DNA of 64,000 nt, taken from an uncultured Bacteroidia bacterium. Its GTDB lineage: Bacteria; Bacteroidota; Bacteroidia; Bacteroidales; ML635J-15. Under the pieces are notes generated by a model, which worked only from the letters and a program-made list of their open reading frames with translations, searched no databases and had not been told where the DNA came from. The stretch's first letter is position 1; the number at the start of each line of letters is the position of its first letter. A program made the translations under genes and the position numbers. Of this stretch, positions 26,559-33,826 are shown one piece after another. Location of the stretch: NCBI GenBank assembly GCA_902776565.1, contig CACYQN010000010.1, forward strand, positions 83,839 to 147,838. The letters are read 5' to 3'.

Positions 26559-26588
26559 ACTCCCGATTTTCTTAAAAAAATCGGGAGT
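26559..26588 (+). promoter_or_regulatory. hairpin in the 5' leader of the ATPase gene
   Basis: ACTCCCGATTTT (26559-26570) pairs with AAAATCGGGAGT (26577-26588), a perfect 12-bp stem between the promoter and the start at 26612. It may affect mRNA stability, act as a partial terminator, or block ribosomes. No T-run follows. Confidence 0.6.
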
Positions 26589-26611
26589 GTATTTCCCAAT
26601 TTTTAAGGTTT

Positions 26612-27751
26612 ATGTATAGGAGATTTTTTGACATAGAGAACAAGTTGGACGAAGGAATGTTCTTGTTTGGCGCGCGTCAGACTGGGAAATCCACCCTTTT
26701 GAAAGAACGATTTAAAGATGCAATTTATTATGATTTGCTCAATCCAAATGTGCGGAGAGCATTCAAGTTAAATCCCAATTCCTTTTGGGAGGCTCTTCAG
26801 GACAAACCTGCTGGTACGCTTGTAATAGTAGACGAAATCCAGAAAGTTCCGGAACTACTGGATATAGTCCATTCTCTGATGGTGGATAGAAATTTATTCT
26901 TCATCCTCAGTGGCTCCAGTGCAAGAAAACTCAAACGTTCGGGTGCCAATACTCTCGGAGGTCGTGCTATACCCGAAACGCTCTATCCCCTTGTGTGGCC
27001 AGAGGTTACTGATTTCCAGATTGATCGTGCGGTTCAGAATGGTATGATTCCCCGCCATTATATGGTAGAGGATGCAACAAAGCGTCTTTCTGGCTATGTG
27101 AAAGTGTACCTTGATGAAGAAATTAGGGAAGAAGGCGAAGTTCGGGAACTTGATGCATTTGAACGCTTTATGGAGGTTGCTGCAATTTCCGATGGAGAAA
27201 TGCTGAACTATTCAAATATTGCTTCCGACTGTGGTGTTTCTGCAAAAACGGTCAAGTCTTATTTCCAGATTCTTTATGATACGCTTATCGGGTATGAAAT
27301 ACCTGCATTTAGGAAAGAAATTAAACGAAAAGTTGTACAGTCTCCAAGGTTCTACTATTTTGATGTTGGTCTTGCTAACTACTTGATGGGGCGTCATTCC
27401 TTGAAGCGTGGCACTGATGATTATGGGCATGCCTTTGAACACTTTGTAATGCAGGAAATCCTTGCATATAAAGGTTACAACGATAAGCAGGATGTCATTT
27501 CGTATTGGCACACCTACGACAAAAAAGAGGTGGATGCTATTATCGGTGATGCAAAAGTGGCTATTGAAATTAAATCCACAGAGCATGTTGAGAACAAGCA
27601 TAAAAAAGGACTCAAGGCTTTTAAGGAGGAGCATCCAGACTGTCGTTTGATTCTCGTGTCCCTTGACCCTATTACCCGCAAATCTGGAGACGAAGAACTG
27701 ATATATGTATTGGACTTTTTGAAGATGCTATGGAGTGGTGAAATATTTTGA
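26612..27751 (+). CDS. AAA family ATPase with DUF4143
   Basis: A 379-residue cytoplasmic protein. Walker A is GARQTGKST (residues 20-28), Walker B is LVIVDEIQKV (70-79), and a sensor-like LSGSSARKLKRSGANTLGGRA follows. The C-terminal half contains YYFDVGLANYLMG...GHAFEHFVMQEI and the PD-(D/E)xK-like HTYDKKEVDAIIGDAKVAIEIKST, as in DUF4143. These ATPases are widespread and multicopy in Bacteroidales, and their role is unknown; a mobile or defence-related function has been suggested from their patchy occurrence. The gene is monocistronic with its own promoter and leader hairpin. Confidence 0.88.
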   Translation: MYRRFFDIENKLDEGMFLFGARQTGKSTLLKERFKDAIYYDLLNPNVRRAFKLNPNSFWEALQDKPAGTLVIVDEIQKVPELLDIVHSLMVDRNLFFILSGSSARKLKRSGANTLGGRAIPETLYPLVWPEVTDFQIDRAVQNGMIPRHYMVEDATKRLSGYVKVYLDEEIREEGEVRELDAFERFMEVAAISDGEMLNYSNIASDCGVSAKTVKSYFQILYDTLIGYEIPAFRKEIKRKVVQSPRFYYFDVGLANYLMGRHSLKRGTDDYGHAFEHFVMQEILAYKGYNDKQDVISYWHTYDKKEVDAIIGDAKVAIEIKSTEHVENKHKKGLKAFKEEHPDCRLILVSLDPITRKSGDEELIYVLDFLKMLWSGEIF

Positions 27752-27797
27752 AAACACAATCCGTAGTAATTAAGTCTGGTGCTTTGGTTGCGGATTT

Positions 27798-29873
27798 TTA
27801 ATACCCTCCCCAGAATTTTCTTAAAAACCATTCCGCAGTAGCGAACAGCAGTATGCAGATGAACAGATACCAGAAATCCATTATCGACGACAACGATTCT
27901 TTTTCGTATGCAACATTCTGGATGTCAGGGTTCGATGTCAGGTCATCCTTTATCTTCGACATTTCGGCAGGATAATATACCTTGCCTCCGTTTGCGTTTG
28001 CAATGGCGAAAAGCACATTGTGGTTTGCCGTGAGGTTCTGTGCTTCAAGGTTCATATTCCTAACCATTATGGCTATGTTGGTTTCGTATTTGTTTCCGTC
28101 GAATTCGGTGGCGAACTTGCAGGTGTACGAGCCTTTTGCAAGCCGTCCGAGGTCGATGCGGTAGGCATTGCCGTTGGGTTCCATTATGTACTTGAACTCG
28201 TTGTCGGCGCTGTCCTTGAGCGTAGCTTCGATTTCAAGGTCGGGGACAAGCTCGTAGGCATCGTTGTAGAATTCAGCGGTGATAATTATGTTCTCGTTGT
28301 CGGTGTAAAGTCGCTTTGCCTCAACACTCAGCTTGTTCTTCTGCTGCTTGGTGATTGTGAAACGCACAATCTTGTTTATCAGCGTGTTGAAATTTTCGTT
28401 GCTCGACGACTGTTTGTAGTCGTAGATTCTCCAGCGCCACAGACCTTCGCCCATTACGAAACAGCACTTGCGGTTGTCCCTGTCGGTAAAGAAGACTAAG
28501 GGCTTGTCGGTTTTGATTCCGTTAATGGTTTGGTACAAAAGGACTTTCGATTCTCCCGAAATCTTTGGCGAGCAGTAGGGCACCTTTAGCGGTGGAAGCT
28601 GTTGCAGGAACTCTGGCGATTCTATCGAGAACGAGTTGAATGCCGAATTTAGCGCAGGAACAGCATCGTCGAATGAGTTGAAGTTCGAGTTGACTTTCAG
28701 GTCGGTGCCAAGCTTGTCGAAATCGTTGTACGATGTGTTTGTTCCTAGGATTATAATTTGCGGAATTGCGAATTTCTCAATTTCGGCAAAAATGCCCTGT
28801 GCCTTGTTCTTCACCGATGGCAACTGGTGGGTAATTACAAGGTCGTAGCCCTTTGCAGTTATATTGCTTTCGTACAGGTATTTAGCATCGACTTCGAGGT
28901 CGGGGTTGCTTTTCAGGGCTGCTCTTATAGCACCGACATCGGGGTGGGGGGCATCGGCGAGAATCAGAATCTTGCTTCGCTTGTCGATGACTTCGATGTA
29001 GAATTCTGCATCGTTGTTCTCGTAGCTTGTTTCGTTGTCGAGATGCTGCAGAGAAACTTTGTATTGCTGCAATCCGATGAGGTCGGCGGTAAGTTCTACT
29101 TCGACGCTCCTTGTGGTGCCGTTTTCAGGTAGGTCGATGGTCTGCGAATAGACATTTGCGCCCTTTCTGGTGATTTTTATCTGAGCCTGCTTTTCGGTGC
29201 ATTTGTCGGCTGAAACAAGAATTCTTACGGGGAACTTGTTGCCGAGGAATGTAACGCTATTGTGTACTATGTCCCTTATCTGCAAGTCCTTGCGAGGCAT
29301 AGTGTCGCCCATTGCAATGCACATTACGGGATATTTGGCAGGGTGTGCGTACTGCGGATTCTGTCCCTTGTTGTAGATTCCATCGGTGGCGAGGATTACC
29401 GCACCCATGTTTGCACCAGCGTAACGCGATGATATTTCGTTGAATACCGATGAAATGTTGGTCGCATCGCCAGTGAAGTTGATGCTGTCGTTGTTTTCGA
29501 CGCCATCGGAAAATGGTAGCAGGCAGACATCGTACTTTTCCGACAAGTCTTCGGAAAGTTTTGCAATGTTTTCCCTGTATTCGTTCTTGTAAAAAGCAGA
29601 ATCCTTGTTGTAAAGTATTGATTTTGAGTTGTCTTGCGCAATTACAACAATAGGTTTGCGAATGTCGCGTGTGATGTGCTTTACAATCGGGTTGAGCAGA
29701 AGTGCGAGTGTGAGGAAGATGAATATTGCCCTGAGTGCCGTCATCAGGCGTTTTTTCCATGGCTCTATTTCTGCGAAGGTCTTGTCCTTGTGGTATAGGA
29801 AAATCGCTATTGCGACGGCGACAATCACCATCGGAATCAGCAGCCAGGGGGAATATTCAAAGTAGAATTTCAT
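27798..29873 (-). CDS. membrane protein with von Willebrand factor A-like domain
   Basis: A 691-residue protein with two N-terminal membrane helices (about 10-27 and 47-66), a large extracytoplasmic region and a C-terminal helix (DFWYLFICILLFATAEWFL). After the second helix, IVVIAQDNSKS (Asp81, Ser83, Ser85) fits the DxSxS metal-adhesion site, and VILATDGIYNKG later supplies the conserved Thr-Asp. This resembles BatA/BatB-type or DUF4159-type proteins of Bacteroidota. It lies 1 bp downstream of fabG and is likely co-transcribed with it. The role is unknown; envelope assembly or stress tolerance is an inference from the Bat proteins. Confidence 0.72.
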   Translation of the reverse strand: MKFYFEYSPWLLIPMVIVAVAIAIFLYHKDKTFAEIEPWKKRLMTALRAIFIFLTLALLLNPIVKHITRDIRKPIVVIAQDNSKSILYNKDSAFYKNEYRENIAKLSEDLSEKYDVCLLPFSDGVENNDSINFTGDATNISSVFNEISSRYAGANMGAVILATDGIYNKGQNPQYAHPAKYPVMCIAMGDTMPRKDLQIRDIVHNSVTFLGNKFPVRILVSADKCTEKQAQIKITRKGANVYSQTIDLPENGTTRSVEVELTADLIGLQQYKVSLQHLDNETSYENNDAEFYIEVIDKRSKILILADAPHPDVGAIRAALKSNPDLEVDAKYLYESNITAKGYDLVITHQLPSVKNKAQGIFAEIEKFAIPQIIILGTNTSYNDFDKLGTDLKVNSNFNSFDDAVPALNSAFNSFSIESPEFLQQLPPLKVPYCSPKISGESKVLLYQTINGIKTDKPLVFFTDRDNRKCCFVMGEGLWRWRIYDYKQSSSNENFNTLINKIVRFTITKQQKNKLSVEAKRLYTDNENIIITAEFYNDAYELVPDLEIEATLKDSADNEFKYIMEPNGNAYRIDLGRLAKGSYTCKFATEFDGNKYETNIAIMVRNMNLEAQNLTANHNVLFAIANANGGKVYYPAEMSKIKDDLTSNPDIQNVAYEKESLSSIMDFWYLFICILLFATAEWFLRKFWGGY

Positions 29874-29874
29874 A

Positions 29875-30621
29875 TTATGTCAGCATTGCACCGCAAACAT
29901 TAATCACCTGACCTGAAATGTATTGCGACATATCCGAGGCGAGGAAGAGTGCTGCGTTGGCAACATCTTCGGGACGGCCTGCGCGTTTTAGCGGAATTGC
30001 ATCGATTATGGCTTTCTTCTGGTCGTCGTTCAGTGCGGCGGTCATATCGGTTTCAATGAAGCCGGGGGCAATGGCGTTGCAGCGTATGTTTCTGCTGCCC
30101 AGTTCCTTGGCAACCGACTTTGTAAAGCCAACAATTCCAGCCTTCGATGCGGCGTAGTTTGACTGACCTGCATTGCCCGACAGTCCAACCACCGAGCTGA
30201 GGTTGATGATTGAACCTTCGCGCTGCTTGAGCATAATGCGCTGTACGGCCTTGGTGTAGTTGAAAGCCGACTTGAGGTTGGTGGCGATTACGCTGTCCCA
30301 TTGTTCTTCGCTCATACGCATAAGCAAGGTATCGGCGGTAATGCCTGCATTGTTGACAAGTATGTCGATGCGGGTGAATTTTTTCACTGTCTCGTCGGCT
30401 ATTTCGGCTGCACGGTTGAAGTCCTTGGCGTCGGCTTCGAAGTAGATAAATTCAACGCCTAGTGCCGAAAGTTCCTTTACGAGCGAATCTACATTTTCGT
30501 TGCGGTGCGTGGATGTAAATGCGATATTTGCGCCAGCCTTGGCAAATTCAACGGCAATAGCCCTGCCGATTCCGCGTGAAGCACCTGTGATGAGTGCGGT
30601 TTTTCCTGTTAGTAAACCCAT
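29875..30621 (-). CDS. fabG: 3-oxoacyl-[acyl-carrier-protein] reductase
   Basis: A 248-residue short-chain dehydrogenase. The NADPH-binding TGASRGIG lies at residues 12-19, NNAG near 89, the catalytic Ser in INLSSVVG near 140 and Tyr/Lys in NYAASKAG near 155-159. The ending SQYISGQVINVCGAML matches FabG. It reduces 3-oxoacyl-ACP in fatty acid elongation in the cytoplasm. The promoter is upstream, and the VWA-like membrane protein gene follows after 1 bp. Confidence 0.92.
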   Translation of the reverse strand: MGLLTGKTALITGASRGIGRAIAVEFAKAGANIAFTSTHRNENVDSLVKELSALGVEFIYFEADAKDFNRAAEIADETVKKFTRIDILVNNAGITADTLLMRMSEEQWDSVIATNLKSAFNYTKAVQRIMLKQREGSIINLSSVVGLSGNAGQSNYAASKAGIVGFTKSVAKELGSRNIRCNAIAPGFIETDMTAALNDDQKKAIIDAIPLKRAGRPEDVANAALFLASDMSQYISGQVINVCGAMLT

Positions 30622-30646
30622 AATTATAATGGTGTCAAATTTTGGG

Positions 30647-30676
30647 CAAAAATAAAAATTATTTACGATTTGGCAA
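30647..30676 (-). promoter_or_regulatory. promoter of fabG
   Basis: Minus-strand TATTTTTG (30647-30654) with -33 TTG (30674-30676) at 19-bp spacing. Confidence 0.72.
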
Positions 30677-30747
30677 AGCCGAGCTAAAGGTTACGAGGTA
30701 CGATTTACGAATGGGGATTTTGATAATTTGTATGGGGGATTTTGTTG

Positions 30748-30767
30748 AATCGCACCATGGTGCGATT
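30748..30767. repeat. 20-bp perfect palindrome
   Basis: AATCGCACCATGGTGCGATT is a perfect palindrome with a CCATGG centre, followed by direct repeats of CAATATTTG. It belongs with the other palindromes of this window (30.7, 33.6 and 54.5 kb). Confidence 0.75.
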
Positions 30768-30899
30768 GTACAATATTTGAATATTCAATATTTGTTGTGT
30801 TGCAATGTTTTGCGTCAAGATAAATAGTCAAAGAATCAAGGTCCGAAAATATCTCTAATGCCGAGTGAGTGGTTGATAATTTGAAGGGATTTAGGTGGT

Positions 30900-33476
30900 T
30901 TAGTCCTGTATGCATCTTATGCTCAGCCCGATATGCTTGTTGTTGTGAGACCTTGTGCAATGTGCCCTGCTGAAATAAAGGTATCTGTCCCAGCCGTTAC
31001 CGTTTTCATAATATCCTGTCGCCCACCAAGCTGCACTTTCGTTTATATGTTTGAACAGTCCGTTCAGATGTTTCCAACCTGCTGGTTTTCCGTTGAATCC
31101 GCTTGAATTGTTCTTCTGCTGCAGTCTGCCCGGTGAATTGCTGATGTCGGAAACCGTCCAGTTGCTTTGCGAAGCCATCGACTTGCCAATCACATTATGT
31201 GTGTCACGGTCGTTGTCGGAGTCGATGTAGCCGTCGAAATTGTATCCATGGTTTTCAAGATAGATTTCCAGTTCAGTCCATTCGGAGTCGCTTGGTAGAT
31301 GCCATCCTGCAGGACAGGCGGTTTGTGCGGCAATGTTGTTGTACAATACGCCGTATTCGTTGTAGTTGTATGTGTCCTTTGCTTCTTCAACATTGTTGCC
31401 TTGGTAGTCGTAAACATAGTAGCGGCTTTCGGTGTACGACTCCTGGTTGCTCCTATATACGCTCGGCAGGTATCTAAGGTTCTCTGCCATCCATACCTGG
31501 TCGCCGATTGTGATTGTGCAGTACGAATTTCCGTCGCGTTGGTCGGTGAAACCGTTGCCGACGGTAAGGGCAAGCGACACTAAGCTGTCGCATCCGTGAA
31601 CCGATGTGTACATCCGCTGGTAGATTCCGCTTTCTGTGTAGGTAATTCCATCCCAAGTGTAGCTTTCATCGCAGGTTTGGACAACAATCTCATTGAAAAT
31701 CTGGTTTCGAATGTCAATGTCGAGGATTACAACGCTGTCGCAGTGGTAGCTGGTTTCCTGATGCTCAATTTCGTAGTGTCCGCTTTGTGTATAGGTTACT
31801 CCGTTGTATGTGATTGGCTCGCAGTCTGTTAGCTCGATATGGACATAGAAGTCGTCGCAGAATGGAATTTCAAACATGAACTGCAAGGTTTCTGAGCGAA
31901 GATAATGTTGTGTTTGTTGCTGATATACTCTTCCTCGATAAGAAGTGTATCCTGTGTAAGTCATCTGGTCGTTAGTGCTGGCGTTGCCTTCAATGTTTAA
32001 TCTTGAACCGTTTGCAAGGTCAACGTTCATGACAGTATCGGGGAAGATTAATGTCCTAGTCCAGTTTCTTGTGCGGTTTTGGACCTTTACGCTGTCGAGA
32101 GGTATGTACAGGTACAGCCATTGGTAGTTTGTGCTGTGTCCCCGGCTGGAGAAATTTACTGTAATGTCGTGTGTCTCTGGAGTTTCTTCTGTTGTGAAAT
32201 TTCGTATTTCGCCAATGTCTGAACCTGCACTATTTGTTGCGTATGCTTGATAATAGTATGTGGTGTTTGGGGTCAAGTTCGATAGCGTGTATGCAAATTC
32301 TTGATTATATATTGATGTGGCTGTGACATTGTACTGAAGGTTGTTGGAATTTGTTCCGTACATAAAGCCCAGTATTGTATTTTGTATGTTTTGTATGCCA
32401 TTTGTCAGTGCTCCCTTTATGGTTGCAGTAGTCGAACCTACCGGTGCTGCTTGCAAGGTAACCACTTCGGGAAGTGTTGGTGCCGATTGTGAACCTGTTG
32501 TGAAATTTAGTGTTTCTCCTGTGTCTGTTCCTGCCGAGTTTGTCGCGTAAGCCTTGTAGTAATAGGTTGTGTTTGGCGTTAAGCCAGTAAGTTGTCGCGA
32601 AAACTCTTCGGTAAGCGTAGTTGTGGCTATGACATTGTATTGCAGGTTGTCGGGCGACGTGCCGTATAGGAATCCTGCCTGGGTTTGTCCTGTTGCCCAG
32701 CCCCTTACGGTGGCTGTTGTGGAGCCTATTGCGCTTGCAGGTAATGTTGTGACTTCGGGAAGAGTGGTCTGCGAACTGAAATTCAAGGTTATGTATTGGT
32801 CGGCAATCTGTTGTTGGACTACTGTGCTGCTTGCTGTTGCTGTTCCGTTTATGGTAGTGTAGCCTATGTAGCCCATGTTGTCGCCTATGCTGAACTGGTT
32901 GAGGCATTCGAGTTTTGCCGTTATGTCCTGCGATTCGCCGATGTATCTGATTGCATTGCCGCATCCGTTTCCGACATTTACCATTCGTATAGAATATGAT
33001 TTTGCGCCGGCTTTTGCATTGAGCAGGTATGTCTGAGGTTTTTCTGCCGAAATTTCAAACTTGTGGACTCCAGCGTTCAGTGTGCCATTATAAGTGGTTA
33101 ATATTCTGCCATTTACGTCGAGAAGTTGAATGTTTACAGCAGATTGGCTTGATATTGCAAGTTCGGCGGTTGTTGCGCAGTCGAATGGATTGGGGGCATT
33201 CTGGTATAGTGCGTCACTGTAGGATGTGATTGTGCCTAAGCTGTTTGTCTGGCTGAGTATTGCAATTGTGTCGGGGTAATATACCGTTTCTGTCCAACCT
33301 TTGCTTATGTCGGTGACTTTTACACTGTCGAGGCGCTGGTATGCCGAGCCGTCAAGTTGTCCCGAAAATCTGACAGTTATCGATGCCTGAGAAAACCCGA
33401 GTATGCTGTATGCTGTCAGCAGAAGTATTGCAGAAAAGCATTTCGTTAATGTTGATATTATATGCGGTCGCTCCAT
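30900..33476 (-). CDS. FISUMP-domain surface protein with internal T9SS-like module and fibronectin-like repeats
   Basis: An 858-residue exported protein with a signal peptide (about 1-29). Residues about 88-165 (NAPNPFDCATTAELAI...LLDVNGRIL...KFEISAEK) look like a type A T9SS sorting domain, which is normally C-terminal. Two fibronectin III-like modules follow (LPASAIGSTTATVRGWATG ... LTPNTTYYYKAYATNSAG), then several Cys-containing SPRY-like segments (CDSVVILDIDI, CDSLVSLALTV). The end is a FISUMP domain (VWMAENLRYLPSVY, CPAGWHLPSDSEWTELE, ...IGLSIRCIQD). It is a likely surface adhesin or glycan-associated protein. No enzyme motif is visible. Confidence 0.8.
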   Translation of the reverse strand: MERPHIISTLTKCFSAILLLTAYSILGFSQASITVRFSGQLDGSAYQRLDSVKVTDISKGWTETVYYPDTIAILSQTNSLGTITSYSDALYQNAPNPFDCATTAELAISSQSAVNIQLLDVNGRILTTYNGTLNAGVHKFEISAEKPQTYLLNAKAGAKSYSIRMVNVGNGCGNAIRYIGESQDITAKLECLNQFSIGDNMGYIGYTTINGTATASSTVVQQQIADQYITLNFSSQTTLPEVTTLPASAIGSTTATVRGWATGQTQAGFLYGTSPDNLQYNVIATTTLTEEFSRQLTGLTPNTTYYYKAYATNSAGTDTGETLNFTTGSQSAPTLPEVVTLQAAPVGSTTATIKGALTNGIQNIQNTILGFMYGTNSNNLQYNVTATSIYNQEFAYTLSNLTPNTTYYYQAYATNSAGSDIGEIRNFTTEETPETHDITVNFSSRGHSTNYQWLYLYIPLDSVKVQNRTRNWTRTLIFPDTVMNVDLANGSRLNIEGNASTNDQMTYTGYTSYRGRVYQQQTQHYLRSETLQFMFEIPFCDDFYVHIELTDCEPITYNGVTYTQSGHYEIEHQETSYHCDSVVILDIDIRNQIFNEIVVQTCDESYTWDGITYTESGIYQRMYTSVHGCDSLVSLALTVGNGFTDQRDGNSYCTITIGDQVWMAENLRYLPSVYRSNQESYTESRYYVYDYQGNNVEEAKDTYNYNEYGVLYNNIAAQTACPAGWHLPSDSEWTELEIYLENHGYNFDGYIDSDNDRDTHNVIGKSMASQSNWTVSDISNSPGRLQQKNNSSGFNGKPAGWKHLNGLFKHINESAAWWATGYYENGNGWDRYLYFSRAHCTRSHNNKHIGLSIRCIQD

Positions 33477-33496
33477 AACTATCAGTTTGTAAATCG

Positions 33497-33525
33497 CAAA
33501 TTTAATGAATTTTTCTATATGACAA
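33497..33525 (-). promoter_or_regulatory. promoter of the FISUMP gene
   Basis: Minus-strand TAAATTTG (33497-33504) with -33 TTG (33523-33525) at 18-bp spacing. Confidence 0.65.
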
Positions 33526-33578
33526 CAGAAATGTCGATTTCGTTGCCTGAATTATCAAATTTTTGAATTTTTGAATCT

Positions 33579-33683
33579 CGACGCAAAGCATTGCGTCGCT
33601 ACAATCCTCAAATCATCGAATCTTTGAACTTTAAACATTGAACTCTGGAACTTGTACAGTCGTGGCGCGCCGCGACCACTACA
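33579..33683. repeat. two intergenic palindromes of the GTAGCGACG family
   Basis: CGACGCAA / TTGCGTCG around AGCA (33579-33598, then CTAC), and AGTCGTGGCGCGCC with a GCGACCACT arm (33658-33680). Between them lies a run of TTGAACTTTAAACATTGAACT-like words. This fills part of the 350-bp gap between the FISUMP and DUF5686 genes. Confidence 0.7.
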
Positions 33684-33713
33684 ACTTTAAACTAGAAACC
33701 AGAAACTTGAAAC

Positions 33714-33826
33714 GGCGTAGCCATTGAAACCTGAAACGGGCTTTAGCCCATAGAACGGCGAAGCCCTCAACGAAGTTAAACGTGCGTAGCACATCAAACG
33801 CCGCATGCATTCAAACGGCCTTCGCC
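33714..33826. repeat. array of seven miniature hairpins
   Basis: A periodic array of GGC-gta-GCC (33714), GGGCT-tt-AGCCC (33738), GGC-gaa-GCC (33757), AAC-gaa-GTT (33769), GTGC-gta-GCAC (33782), a degenerate GCCGCATGC unit (33800) and GGC-cttc-GCC (33817). The spacer words are GAAAC or CAAAC and the period is 12 to 24 bp. The array ends exactly at the stop of the DUF5686 gene. Confidence 0.65.
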
